Positions 32,725 to 45,486 of a DNA stretch of 64,000 nucleotides are shown piece after piece (within the stretch, counting starts at the first letter, position 1; every line of letters begins with the position of its first letter). The position numbers and the translations under genes were made by a program. The DNA is from Clarireedia homoeocarpa (lineage: Eukaryota > Ascomycota > Leotiomycetes > Helotiales > Rutstroemiaceae): positions 310,001 to 374,000 of the forward strand of contig LNKV01000004.1 of assembly GCA_001465935.1 (NCBI GenBank), written 5' to 3'. Below the pieces are notes generated by a model. That model saw only the letters and a program-made list of their open reading frames with translations, ran no database searches and was not told the DNA's origin.

Positions 32725-35700
32725 TATTTTCTAACCAATATACATGTTGGGGAAATCAAAAAAAAAAAAAAAAAAAAAAAAGGTTGGCCGTTCAAGTAAT
32801 ACATCAAGACGAACGAACAGGCGAAATGAAACTTTCCAATCCGGAGTTGAAGGCTGCCAGGCTCAGCCGCCCCGTCAAATAGCCGCCAAACACACGGCCC
32901 AAAAGGCAATCAGTTATCCCAGATTTTTCTGTCGAGCCACACCCCTTTCTTGATAGCTATTGTCTGGTTTGAGGGAAATTTGGATTTGTACTAAGCACGG
33001 GCTTTTTTATACTACTAGTTTTAAGACCTACGTACGTTTCGGGCTATATGAGCTTGGGCTTAGTCAATGCCCAGCTGCATAAAGAGTGGGGGTCCAAGTC
33101 CAGTTATCGCCTGCTCAGCGAATACGACAGGAGCCTCACGCAGCAGATTCCTTCGAGATTTCTATTAATGTAGGCTACGTCATACCATACTCCGGAATGC
33201 CGAATCAGAAAATGCTGACAAGTGGTTCGGATAAGCACAGTGATTTGAGAAAGCTTGGTACCACTATGGCTGGCTTGTACGCTCAGTCGAAGAGAACCGC
33301 TCGGCCATTCATTCATCGCGATCTTCCTTTCTTTCCGCCTTGTAACGTGGCACCTTTAGAGTTTCGATTGCTTGCATTTTCGGGGTTCATCTTGAGAATA
33401 AAAGTTACGGGCTCACCCGCACTATATTTTTGCAAGATTATTGAAGCCACATAGGGTTTACGCGCAATACTTCGTCCTTCGGCGTAAGACAGCTAGCAAA
33501 GACGCTCTCTGTCGGTCGGCATACATTGATCTGCTTAAGCACCGTTGGGTACGTTGTCACTCGATTCGAATCACATTATCCCTTCCAATAGCTCGAACTC
33601 CTTCTTTGGTCATCCTCCATCAAGTACTGTCTCTCAAACCCACACATCTCGCTAGCCCCTTCAAGCAATGCGATGGAGAGTAATGAAGGAGGAGAACCAA
33701 TCCTTCAATTCAATACCATTCCCCATGAACAAAGGTTTATTTTTTCTGCGTCTTGCCACATAAAAGATTTAACCTTTTATTCATGGGTGGGGAGGGTACT
33801 ACGACTTCCCCCTCACCACCAAGACTTTCAGGCCACGATTTGGTTAGCCCTGACCAGGGTTCAGCATCTCTCAATTGCCAGTTATCCAACCATCCCACAG
33901 CGGGTGTATCGATATCGTATTCCGATCAAGCCAGCTTTAGGCACTTGCTCATAAGGTTCGTCGCTCTCGCGTGGCCGCCCGTTACCAAAATACCATTCCG
34001 AAATCCCATTTCAGGCCACCCACTCAGTACTACTCTTGTGTGTGTTTGTAACACCGTTCCAAATTACCTCTGCACACGTGGGATGTAAATGGGATAGCTA
34101 GCTGCACACTCCATATAATGGTACCCCACCAGTCCCAGTTCGGTAATGAATTGGCTTCTATATCCCCTGTAGAATTCTTGCTGATTGTTGCACCATCTTA
34201 TCACCTCATTATGATTGGGGGGGTTTTCTCATGTCTTATGATAGCAATGTTTGTTTCTGATCTCGAACCCCGGGAAGAAGGAGGGATTATCGTATATGTT
34301 TACTTCATTTGTAAGTTTCGGCCGTTTCTAACGACAGACGTGAAGTCAGATTTAGATTTGATAGCTCTGTAGCGTAAGAAGTGCTAACAAATGATGTTGT
34401 TAGAAATCATATGCAACGGTCACTCATGGAAGCCGAACCTTGCCTTCTTGCTCGGAGAAAGTGGGAAGTACGAATTGTAGGAGGATAAGTGGCTCCGTTC
34501 GAAAAGCCCCGACATGCACCAGGGATTCCATCACATATACCAGATCCGCAGCCGCATCAGCGCAGGCAGTGGAAGTGGATTGGTTGTCTTACTTGTGGAG
34601 TTCAAGGTTTCGTTTCGGGGATACCGGGAACATTGATTGCGACCGATGCCTTTTTTTTCCGCGATCGCTAAGAGAACATTAAGCACTGTCTTCTTTTCGA
34701 AGTGGCATTTGGGAGTAAAGACAGGGACATTCTACATCACAAATTGTCTTCCACTCATCAAAAATTCAAAGGAATGGATTGCACTGCTGTGGGCGAGTGC
34801 AGTAGCGGGAATTAATGACTTGTGAGTTGAGGATCGACCTTCCTACATATCTTGCTCACATCGCATCATTGAGCCGGAGACTGGGGCTGGCCAAAGGTCG
34901 CATAAATGTAACCTTACTAGTCCCACAAGCATTTTAGTCCGGGGACCAAGGGTACTGCATCAAGAAGTTGTGACTAACGGTACATGTGGGATACCTGGAG
35001 TAAGCGAGCATAAGGGAAAAGAGCTAGAAGCGAAGAGCTAGAGCATTGACATTGACGGTCAAATGGAAAAATGAACAAGTGTGCATCGAAATTTGGATAT
35101 CCTCACCAACTCCAGATGGAATTCGGACCCAACGATACATTATGTGCATATTTTGCACGTTCTGCTCCTACGATTGTTCCAAAGGATCTCAGTACTACCG
35201 CAACAACATTGCGGAGTAACCACACTCCGAATCTCCCAGGTCTTATCTTTGGGCTGCATCATATAAGGTATGTGAAGAACATCCCGAATCCCCTTTTGGT
35301 ACCATTATACAATCTAATGGATCACCTTGTCCCTTACACGATGAAAGTGTTGCTGATTTGTTGCATTCGTGGTATTCGTGGGATTAGGTATCACTCCGCC
35401 AAGTACCATCTAATAAATCCCACCTTCGTCCAAACGAATACCAATCTGGAGATATCGTATTGTGGCGAATAGAAGGATAATGAAAGGCTGGATATGGCTT
35501 TGGGGGTGCAATAATGGCGGTGGCACGTGTAAAAGCCAAACAGTTAGTGGTCAGCCGGTTATAACGATGTCGAGTGAGAACATTCTTCTCGCAAATACGG
35601 TACGACTCAAACAATAAGCCGTGCCGTACATACTGGCAACGTCCCGAAATAGCAAGACCGGGCATCTTCGATCAACAACGAGTCCCTAGCATACTGAAGT

Positions 35701-37749
35701 GAAGGAGGTGTAGTGCTGTACGTTTGATCCTACGCTTGTTGATGATCTCTTGCCTTACAAGATATCGTTTGACCGTATTTTCTCTCGAATCATAAAGGAT
35801 GAAACATGAATCCATGAATGAAAAATTCGTTGAGCTGCTAACACCCCCGGCCAAGATAACTAGCAAGCGGCACGAAGCTATTCTTTGGCAGCGATCGAGC
35901 CAAAGCTGATACCCTGAGGGCCTTTGCATATCTCCCCATATTCTTTTAGCTACGATGTTCGATCTAGCAAGTGGAGCAAGCTTCGTCAAGCTAGACTCTA
36001 ACAGACTTTAGATCATTATTGCGCACTTCTTCTGCCATATCCAGATTCACATTGTATCGTCGACGCAGAGCCCCGAACGAGTCTTATCCTCTATCAGCCT
36101 TCACTCGTTCTGTTTAAGTATACGTATGAAGCTCAGCATTGCGTATGAGTGTCATTTGTCGGGTGTTTACGACGTTATTCAACGACAAGGAGCAGGACAA
36201 GGCGATGGCTGCGGACTAGTCTCTGAAAGCTTAGACCAACCCGATACTTCGCAAATCTCACGAGAGCCTAGACCTAGGAATATAGCTATCTATGCATCCA
36301 GCAACAAGCTATCACAAGCTTCCTGGTCTATACTGATGCTCGAGTCGTTCCTACATCCGCAGTTACCGCGGATTTATCTATCCGAGATGAATCTCTTAGT
36401 ATTTCGATATTATCACCACCATTAAATACGCCCTTGGACACCAACCCTTATAAGCTCGAGAGTGGATATCTCTCGGTGGACATAGGATCTTGAAAACCAT
36501 ACGTAAAAGGGCTGCACGAAGCAGCCTGTCCGAGCTTCTTACTCATATGACAGGTTTCACGAACACTGGCGTGCATCAACATGCAAAATCTACGTGACGA
36601 ATGCACCATATGCATGAGCATGAACAGAAGACGCAGGCTTCACACGCGCGGTCATACTGGCGTCAGCCCAAAAAAGCTGGTACCTCTATCGATGTTGCAC
36701 AGCATATAGAAGAAAATTCGTCAGCTGAAACCAAGTTCATTCGGTGTCCTCTAACCGTAGAATGGCGTTGACTGAGTTAAGGTTTTGGTGAGGCAGAATA
36801 GATCACGATGTAATGGAATCGTACGACATCTCTGAGTATTCTACTTACTTCGGAGTGATGAGGAGGCTTGTTTGAAGGCAGGTGAAATTTCATAAATCAG
36901 CTTTGGCAGCCCACTCCGAGTACTTGCCTCGTGGCTTGCTGGGTGGGAACAGACCAAGTTACACTTTTCTGCTTGGCGAATATCAGACGAATATAAGACG
37001 GATACAATGCTGTCAAACAGTCTCCTCCTCCAGGCTACAGACCTACCTTACGTGTTTCGACACTTCACCGACCATCGTACCTCGATTATGATATCAATCT
37101 GCAGCTATTTGTGCGGAGCTACCTCCGCTGGCAACTGTTCAGAAGGTTAATAAGCTTCTACTATGCTAATAACTCATGGTCAAAGGTGCGGATCTAGATC
37201 TCATTCTAGTACTTAAGCTTCCACATGCGGAACACATGCGGAACACATGTATGCAACTACCAATTAGCCTAATACTACATTCCTTAGTATAGCAGTAACT
37301 CAATGAATGAATTGATTTCAAGCATCTTTACAATTGTTTCTCTTCCTTGTGATGTGTACACTCATCATTTGCTATATTAACTTTTGTTCATGTTATGCTA
37401 TCGTGTTACATCGCTCCTCAGACCCATCTTAAAAGACTGGGTTTGGTGATGCACCAGTTTTCTTCAACCTCTCAAAAATTATCTCAGCTTATCCACCTCT
37501 GATCGTTTTTAGTGTACGCTAGACCCAGTTCTGTGCTGCCGGCTCTTCTTACTTCTTTCACTAATCTATCGTCACTGACTCAGCTGTCCAATCTGCCGCG
37601 CCAGCGTAACATCGGGTTCGCATAAGGGTAAGGGATCCGAGGTTGCCTCTTCCGGAACCGCATTTCGGAAGTGTTTTCCCTGGCATCACATGTGATCCGA
37701 TTCAAAAAGCTTCGCCAACATTGGCAAGGCGGTATGGCAATGTATGTGG
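32725..37749. other. Gene-poor region 5.0 kb
   Basis: The longest stretch without a supported gene. It contains a pure A run (about 32759-32780) that generates spurious Lys- and Phe-rich ORFs. All other frames are under about 135 codons, with no domain or codon bias. No terminal inverted repeats, polymerase, integrase or transposase motifs were recognised. It could be old eroded mobile DNA or a regulatory spacer; the sequence alone does not say. Confidence 0.45.
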
Positions 37750-39707
37750 TTAGGGTTGTAATGAACTCACTGGCAGCGCTTTATAGCCCAGACCGAATAT
37801 ACTCCGTTCCCAGACCTGCCGGCGAAATAGCTCAAATACGCCGAAACTGGATCCTAAGAACACTATGAACTCTAATAATCGTATTGAGATAATTGATAGG
37901 GGAATTGGTGAAAAAATTGATGAGTGAACAGAATATTCTGTATCGGCTAGGTCTTCTTCGGTGGTTTGACTCGAGTCGCTCGTCATGTCCACGATAGACT
38001 TGGATTCATCGACCTGTAGGTGAGTTTTGTCAGTCAAGTATCTCAAGGGCAGATACCATAACATATTCAGCATCACATACCGTGTTCCTGCACTCTGTAC
38101 CTGTCTGAACAGCATCGCTCGTCTCTAGAACTGCTCCTTCTCTATCTAGAGCTACTACTCTCACCCAACACCAAACATCGTACTGAAACCTAACAGCTGT
38201 CTCAAATCCTGTCCTCTGCATATCCTTAAGCGGGATCCATCCATCATTTTCATTCGTTTTCTTCCCCTCCACCCTCCACACCCTCACCTCCGTCGCTCCA
38301 TTCCAACTCATCCACACCTTCTCCGTCACCGCTCTCACATCGGGCTTCGTCTTCGGCCACCCTACCCATCCTTTCTTCACCACCTTATACGTCTGCACCG
38401 CTCCAGTCCCAAATCCCTTCTCTGTCCCTACATGCACATCGCACAGCGCCTCTCCCCCAGCACTGAACTCTGTCCACGCAGCATTATATCCATACCCCAC
38501 CAACACGTTCCCCGTATCTGACAAAACTTGCACACTTCCTTGACTCGCACTGATGATCTTTCTAGGATTCACATAACCCCTCACAGTCTCAGCAGTCATA
38601 GCTTCTCTATCCAATTTTACATGTACAGCACGCGAGCTTTCCACGTTAGGTCTCAACCCGTATCGAGCCCCGTTGTCGAACAGTGTGATGCCGGAATAAT
38701 CGGCCGTCCATCGCGCATCGTGTTGGAATTGGAAATGAATCGCACTTCCGTACTCAGACTCCTCGCTGAGATCGGTGAAGTTGTTTCGTTTGCCTCCAAG
38801 CGTCCATAGGATCTCGCTCGTTTTGCCGTCAATATATGTTAGGGAATTGAAATACCTCGAACTTATGAGATAGTTCCCCGCGACATCTTTATCAATGCTG
38901 TTGATGTGGAAGAAATCATATGCGTGGGTGCGGCGCAAGCCGGCAGTGCCAGGGGGATAGTACGACTCCTCGGTAGAGAAGTGGTCCGAGGCGGACCATT
39001 CAAAGAGTATGTTGCTGGTGGCGATATCTATTTCCTGAAAGACGGAATCCCAGATCCAGCCTTTACGGCTGCGGTGTCGGTACATGATGGGCCGTTCTTT
39101 GAGGATGTATTGTGTGACGAGAGCGGTGTTTTGTGGGGTGATGTGAAATTCATGAAGGTCGCCTAGCTCGGAGTTGCCGGCTGTTAGACGAAACGCTTCA
39201 TTGTAGTTTTCATCGAGCTGTGTGCGATGTTAGTACGGGAGAGAGATAGGGAATGGTAGGATGGCGTACGAGTATGTAGACGCCTTCACCATGACCGCCG
39301 ACTGAATCATCGCCCTGCCAGAACGTCAGATACTCCTTCCCGTTGTACGTTTGCACATTGAGGCCGAATGTCTCCCCATATGTTGCATTCATCCACACGA
39401 GATTCCCACTCGAGTCAAAAACCATGGGGCTTTGCCCCTTAGGTTTGACCATATCGCCACGAAGACTAATAAGCGTGTAGAGTGAAGATTCGCAGCGGGG
39501 ATCATGGCGAAGAATGTTAAGCTGCGGAGAAATGAGGTCGGGTCGTGTGTGATATGTTCGATTGGGGTAAAGTCCGAATTTGCCATTGTCGAATTCCTGC
39601 GATTGGATATGGGGGTAGATTTGTGTATTGGCAAGGGCCAGGGAAAGGAGGGATGATAATGATATTGATATCTTGATAGTGAGGAAAGACAAGGAAGTTC
39701 CCCTCAT
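37750..39707 (-). CDS. Arylsulfotransferase-like (ASST) membrane-anchored protein
   Basis: Three exons: 39707-39270, 39217-38081 and 38013-37750, giving 612 residues. The introns (52 and 67 bases) have ACTAAC and CTGAC branch sites. Residues ~1-27 form a signal peptide ending LLSLALA. The body matches the fungal arylsulfotransferase (PF14269-type) beta-propeller family: SPMVFDSSGNLVWM, YNGKEYLTFWQGDD, HEFHITPQ, FEWSASDHF, DFFHINSIDKDVAGNYLISS, ILWTLGGKRNNF, FQFQHDARW, TLFDNGARYG and GSVQVLSDTGNVLVGYG. The last exon supplies an acidic linker and a hydrophobic stretch (LSIISIRLLEFIVFLGSSFG) that would anchor the protein at the membrane, with a short Arg/aromatic tail. Many fungal members are annotated from homology alone, so the sulfotransfer reaction is not assured. 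Several N-glycosylation sequons are visible. Confidence 0.88.
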
Positions 39708-40588
39708 CGTAGGATGTCAAAAGAGGGTAAGGATGAGATCAGAGAATGTAGGGATATCAAGCACGTAATGCGGAGAAGGCAGGCTGATTATTATATATGA
39801 ACGAGACGAATTCAAAGGAGCTGGATTATCAAAAGCGCGTGAAGTGATATTGCAATACTGGCAACGATTGCACACCCGAAACAACAGCGAAATGAATGAC
39901 GACAAGAGAGAAAGTACAGTACACTGCTCTCAGCAAACCGGCGGCAATATTTATAAGAAATGCAGAAGACGAGATAAAAATTACACGACGATGATTAAAC
40001 CGACCACCGAGAACGAAAGGCGATGTATAAACACCAGTCGTCCGACCAGTTGACCAACTGGTAAAACATATCCATTTTCAGATCCTCAATCAAAAAAGTA
40101 CTTACGCATTCTGCTCGCGCGTCCGAAAAGGGATCTCCATCAAAAAACCAATGCCAAGCAGCTATGATTCTTTTCTCGTTCTAGAAATATGTGGATACTA
40201 TATATGTATGTGGAGACGGCAGCAGATTTAGATCAACGCGCGGCGAACGTGCACTGCAAATGATATTTTTCTTTCCGGTGGGAGAGATGTGCGTGTATGG
40301 CCACGCCATCGGTATTCTTATGTGCGGGTATGGATTTCCCGATTGTTACATACAGATAAGTATTTGAAGTTTTGGACTGACACATTTTGAGGGAGTGATT
40401 GTTGATGGAAACATGGAGATAAAGACAGGTCGTCGGATCTACTGTGGCCCGCAGGGAGCTGCCAAGACAAATAGGGGCAAGACGTGGAAATGAATTGGTG
40501 AAAAGATGGACGAAAAGAAAAGAAAAGGAGTTGCTGCCTCCCGCCTCCCGAAAGCAATGACGCGGAAGAGATGGGAACCTCTAAAGAG
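39708..40588. other. Intergenic, same-strand genes
   Basis: An 880-base spacer containing the promoter of the minus-strand gene at 39707 and the 3' flank of the permease. It includes GTACAGTAC at 39914-39922. No gene is supported. Confidence 0.5.
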
Positions 40589-42586
40589 TCATTTCTCCAT
40601 ATCTTTTCCGGGTCCAATGACTCGAACAAACTCGACCCTAGACTCGTCATGCGCCTCGAAATGAATCGTCTTCTCCACCGCAATCGTAGCCTTATCTGCC
40701 AGCGCTTTATCCTCAAACACTGCATTTAGAAGAAATATCATTAGCAAAGTATTCTTTCCACTGCAAAGCACTCCGGTTAAGGAGATTGGGGAAAGGGTGT
40801 TACACTTACAGAAGGCAAGTTCCTCCAGTGTTCGTCCCTGTGTCTCGGGATAAAAGAAGTACACCACGAGGATTTCAATAAAGATGGTTACGCAATACAT
40901 GATAAGGTACTTCCAACCCACGTTCGACATACCAATGGGGTTTACATATGTGGTGAAGAAATTAGCGCCACGCCCGAAAAACTGTTCGACAGCTATGCCA
41001 CGCGAGCGATCGGCATAGGGGAACAGTTCTACAAGGTAGGCTACGTGTCTCGTAAGTTACTTGTCAGAGATCTCATGGCATGATAAGATGCACTTACTAT
41101 ATGTCAATGCGTTGTTGCCGATGTTGTAACAGGGTGAGTAGAGAAAGATGAAGAATAAAGTGGTGATGGCGGCGGCTTTGTTGGGTCGATGGGTTTCGTA
41201 TGCGAGCATGGCTCTTTGCATGCTGACTGTCCAGGCTATGTAAACCAAGAGCATGCTACATGTGCAAGTAAGGAACATTGTTCGACGTTTGTAGCGGGCC
41301 ACTACCAAAGAAATGATCGTGGAGCTGAGGAAGGACCAGGCTGTGTTGCCAAGGTTAATCATGGTCTTAGTGTAGGTATCCGTATAGCCAATCATGGCGA
41401 GAATTTTGGAGAGGTAGTATCTGTATTGATCAGGAAATTACTCGTGTTTAAACTACTATGAAAGTAAGGTGTAGATGGTAACTTACGAAAGCAGCGTATT
41501 GCCAGACCATTGTGTGAATATGCCCATGGCAGATGCAAGGTATGTCCTCCTTCTCATTCCTGATGTTCTCAACATGTCCATCCAAGATTGCTTCGCAGCT
41601 TCTAATTCTAGTTTGATGGTTGTTTCAATCTGGGTCAATTCGGCACAAACAAACACAGAGTTTCTGTCACCCTCTGCATGATACGTCACTAATACATCGA
41701 ATGCCTCATCTCTCCTGTCCTTACTTATGAGATATCGTGGACTTTCGGGTAAGAAACTGCGAAGTCAATAAACCAGCCAGCCATAACGTTTATTGCTCAA
41801 GACTCACAATATAAATACTATTTGTATAAGTGATGGGCAGGCTTGCAGCAGCGATGGAATTCGCCATCCCCAGTCGGTATCGATGGTAGCAGTACGTACA
41901 GTGATCCCTGAGGCTACTAGAGATCCAATATACCATGAAGAGTTGAAGAGGGAAGTCATGATGGCTCGTTCCTTAGGATACGACAATTCCCCAAGCATGG
42001 CCGAGCCGGAGACAATCGCAAATACAATGCCGAATCCGAGTAGTATTCTTGCAATGATATACATTGCCGCTTATAAATCATTAGATGAAACTTCTTTGGG
42101 ACTTTCTCGGACTTGCCCACCGTGAACTGCAAATCCCTGAATGAGGGAACCTAGAACCATGATCACGGACCCAAGCATTATGGACCATCGGCGTCCAAAC
42201 TTTTGAGCCACAATAGGTACAAAGGGAACAGACAAGATAGCTCCCAAGCTATACGCCGCGGCTACAATCCCCAAGAGCTCTGCATTAAGGGCATAAGTCT
42301 CTTTCCCCGCCGCGTCAATGACGAGAGCCCCAAAGTCTGCATGTCATTAATGTCTAGCTCAAACGGTAGGTCAAAGCTACTCACACTTGTTCCAAGAAGG
42401 GATAAACTGTAAGCCATTGATCATCTGCGAATCAAATCCCGAAGTCATCTCAATCCCCATACACGTCGGATATAGCAGAAAATACAGATATCTAAGATTC
42501 CTCTTTTTGTACCAAGGTACCTTATCCTCCTCCACGAGCCTCGTCAGCACCGGATCCGCTTCATGGCCCAAGTCGACCAAACCCAT
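40589..42586 (-). CDS. MFS sugar permease, lactose-permease-like
   Basis: Seven exons: 42586-42385, 42336-42121, 42069-41808, 41756-41487, 41420-41098, 41040-40810 and 40719-40589. They join in frame to 544 residues, close to the usual length for fungal hexose/lactose permeases. Signatures in order: GFDSQMINGLQ in TM1; VAQKFGRRWSIMLG between TM2 and TM3; ARILLGFG; GELSYPKERA; FFLPESPRYLISKDR before the cytoplasmic loop; QWSGNTLLSYYLSKIL; VELFPYADRSRG; and PETQGRTLEEL at the end of TM12. These are the sugar-porter family hallmarks. The FPYADRSRGIAVEQFFGRGA block is characteristic of the LAC12-like branch, so a disaccharide or related sugar with proton symport at the plasma membrane is likely. 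Substrate cannot be fixed from sequence. The cytoplasmic tail is short. Confidence 0.93.
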
Positions 42587-43245
42587 GATTTCTTTCCTCG
42601 AAATTCACGCAACCCAAGTCTCATAAAAAGAAAATGTCGCAATTTCCGATATTGAATTATTGGAAGGTGGTACAACACACCAAACTTATGTTTCGAACAC
42701 GGAGGAACTAGACGTAAGTTGATGCGTCCGGCCGTGCAGATATAGCTTCAAGAGCACTCCGTATTGTAGCAAGCAAGCAAGCTACCCCGCGCTGACTGCG
42801 CACTTGGCGCATTCGTTCGGTAGGCCACAGTAACACAAAGGCTGAAATAAATGGTAGCCAAGCCGGGCTTTGGCCCGAAAATCCTCAAGTCGCGTGGATA
42901 ATATCATAATATCATCCTGCTGATATAGGTTCTGTTGGTCGGGAAGTTTTGAGAAATCGGAGGTACATCATGCGAGGTCGAACTCTGGTGATGGTATTTC
43001 TTACGTGAAGCTGCTGCTCCTTCTACATCTATATCGAAAGCCGCGATTGCGCTTGTGGTGGTATAAGTGTATATCACTTCGGGAAGGCTTCTAGAAGAAG
43101 AAAGTCCTTCTGTTTCACTGCATATGCATATCAACATGCAAGACACGAAAAGCCTCAATATTGACGGCAGTGAGGCCGAGCCAATTTTTCTGGTAACTGG
43201 TAACGATTGAACATTGGTGCTACGCCATACATGCAGCGGGCATAT
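42587..43245. other. Intergenic, permease upstream region
   Basis: A 660-base spacer holding the permease promoter. A short perfect hairpin, CGGGC-TTTG-GCCCG, lies near 42866-42879. No gene is supported. Confidence 0.45.
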
Positions 43246-44190
43246 TCAAATATTCTGGAAAGTTCCAAAGACTGCTTGGAAACTTGGCTTGATGCCTCCG
43301 AATTCCTGTCCACTAATCCCGCTGTTGTCGGTGGTCCCTTGCTCAATCAGAATCTTAGCCTTTTGAAGTAATTCTTCGTAGTTACTGTAGTTGAGGCGAG
43401 AAAGATTGTCTAAAACCGTGTCTTCGAGAAGGGAGTCCCTGCAGCGATAATTCCAACAAGATTCCGCGAATGTCCAATCATTGTTCTCCACTGGGGTAAA
43501 AGTAATGGCTCTTCGCGCATTGAATCCATACTTATCGTAGCCTAGACATACTGTCTGTAGTGCCTTCCATAATCGTAGGTGCTGGTGGAAGGAACCGGCA
43601 GTGTAGTGCATAGTGACCGGTAGATTGCTAGGAAATCCCAGATGCCGAACTCTTTCGATATCAGAAGAGTTGACCAGGGCAAAGAATTGCTCGAAGCATG
43701 ATCTATACCAGTATTTGTTGATAGGGCGATCCTCCCTGAAAAGCAACATGTCTTTCTCATAGTTGAAATAAATCATTGGTAAAACAGTGTCATCACCTTT
43801 AGTCATCCCAAAGCAAAGCTTGTAGTATTTGAGAGCAATTTGGCGCGAGAGTGAGCACGTGTGTAGTGCTGTCGGAATTGGTGCAGTAGATATGACACCT
43901 GTCCAATACAGGTTTGGATTTGGTCGGCCATAAGAGATGATGTGTTGACTATACACTGACACTACCCGTTGAGGTTCAGATTCACACGCTATCTCCCAGA
44001 TGAGTGTCTTCAACTCTAGGGGTAGTTTGGAGAAGTGTGAAAATTCAACAGCCTCGCCATCCGTAGATCCCGAGCTTCTAGAACGATCATCTAATCTTGA
44101 ATTCAAGTCTGGCCGTCTGTTAGACGATAGTACTGGCGGGAGCTGCCGGAGTTGCGAAGCAGATGCCACATGACTAGATAATGATGTCAA
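43246..44190 (-). CDS. 2EXR-domain protein
   Basis: A single-exon frame of 314 residues. Residues ~50-70 read FSHFSKLPLELKTLIWEIA, the signature opening of the 2EXR domain: a hydrophobic F-x-x-F-x-x-LP-x-E-[LI]-[RK]-x-x-IW start, common and expanded in filamentous ascomycetes. It continues with PQRVVSVYS and PIPTALHTCSLSRQIALKYY, the usual second part in which the protein comments on previously recorded residues (LxxCxxSRxxAxxxY). The C-terminal half has NYEKDMLLF and a WTFAESCW segment. The molecular role of 2EXR proteins is unknown. The N-terminal ~45 residues are Ser-rich and probably disordered. The gene is intact, unlike the related-looking broken gene at 62685-63397. Confidence 0.85.
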   Translation of the reverse strand: MTSLSSHVASASQLRQLPPVLSSNRRPDLNSRLDDRSRSSGSTDGEAVEFSHFSKLPLELKTLIWEIACESEPQRVVSVYSQHIISYGRPNPNLYWTGVISTAPIPTALHTCSLSRQIALKYYKLCFGMTKGDDTVLPMIYFNYEKDMLLFREDRPINKYWYRSCFEQFFALVNSSDIERVRHLGFPSNLPVTMHYTAGSFHQHLRLWKALQTVCLGYDKYGFNARRAITFTPVENNDWTFAESCWNYRCRDSLLEDTVLDNLSRLNYSNYEELLQKAKILIEQGTTDNSGISGQEFGGIKPSFQAVFGTFQNI

Positions 44191-45486
44191 TTTTGGAGAG
44201 GCAAGGCGAAATAGTGCGGGACTTACAAGACACCCCTCGGCAGACCCCTCGTCCTAGTCATTTTGGAGCGGATGCACGCCTATCTGCACTTGAAGCAAAA
44301 GCCGACGACCTTCTCAATTCGTGCTGTCTATGTATTTAATTATGAAAATGATGTGGGGGTGCGGGATTGGGCACGTCTCAATGATCTGGTTGTAGGATTT
44401 GAATTTATAGGTCCGGGAGGAAGCCTAAGCGAAAGGCTTGAGGCGTAGAACTTGGATACCAGGCCTCTCATGCAATAAATATGTCGTGTTACGCTACAAA
44501 TGCCATGAAGAATTGACCCAGTAAGGACATATTTCCGCTGTACTTCTCACCAATACCAGTGTTGGTATCATGTCGGGTTGCGTCGGTTACTCCAAGGCCA
44601 GTCTTTGATCAACAGTCCATGGCATTTGCGGATGAGACTCCACACGACCACTGTCTATGGCAAGAATGGTAGCAGCAATTGTCGATCCCTAATGGCCATT
44701 CATTGTCGGGCATAGTGCTACGCTGGAAGCTACAGCTTGTCGGATATTCAGGGGTGAGAAACATAGGAAAATGTGAGTGGCTATCCCCAAGTCTCGCTAT
44801 TCGCGCTTAAGGGGCTTCTTGTGCAGCAGCAGACACTATCGCCTTGAACCACGCGATCTAGTCTTTTGTTTTGACAGATTCTAAGTGGAGCTGGCACCCT
44901 TCGAAAACGGTTGATTTTCCAATTTCATGTTTGTTGTTCAGGAATAGAAGTGGTGCTTGAGATAAGGCTTTCTTCATCCTTGTAAGTAACCACGAATAAA
45001 GGCTGGGAGGTTCTCTAATACCGAAGAAGAGTTGCCTGTCTCACCCATGGCTAACGAGTAGAGCAATGATATAAGGAAGCATTGCTGATAGGAGATGAGT
45101 GAAGTAGAATATCGAGTTTCACATGCTCCACTAATCAAATGCAGGTCCCTTAAATATAGCCATATGTGTATAATCATGCCAACTATAGGGGATGGATCAA
45201 GTCTCTAGAACATCAGTGGGCGCTACAGAAGAAAGGAAAGAAAGGAATTCGAGACATGAGTCGTCTTCATCTGTGAGGTTGTAGCATGTAGGAACCCAAG
45301 CTGCTCGAAAGCGGAAGGTGAAAGCAGTAAGCGCTTGTAATTCTCAAAGATTGTAAGGTTGCAAAGTCGATTATGGTGGTCCCATTCCCTAGTTCCGTCC
45401 GTACTCTCATGACGATTTTCGACTCCCCAACGCCAAGACGCCCTCCAACATGCATTGCCATCCCGTACCACTGAGAGTTGAACCTT
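44191..45486. other. Intergenic 1.3 kb
   Basis: Upstream of the 2EXR gene and 3' flank of NOP16. No frame with coding character. Confidence 0.5.

Noticed and set aside
32532..32953. Lysine- or phenylalanine-rich ORFs around 32.76 kb
   Set aside because: Created by a pure A tract. The true coding content here is the minus-strand zinc-cluster exon.
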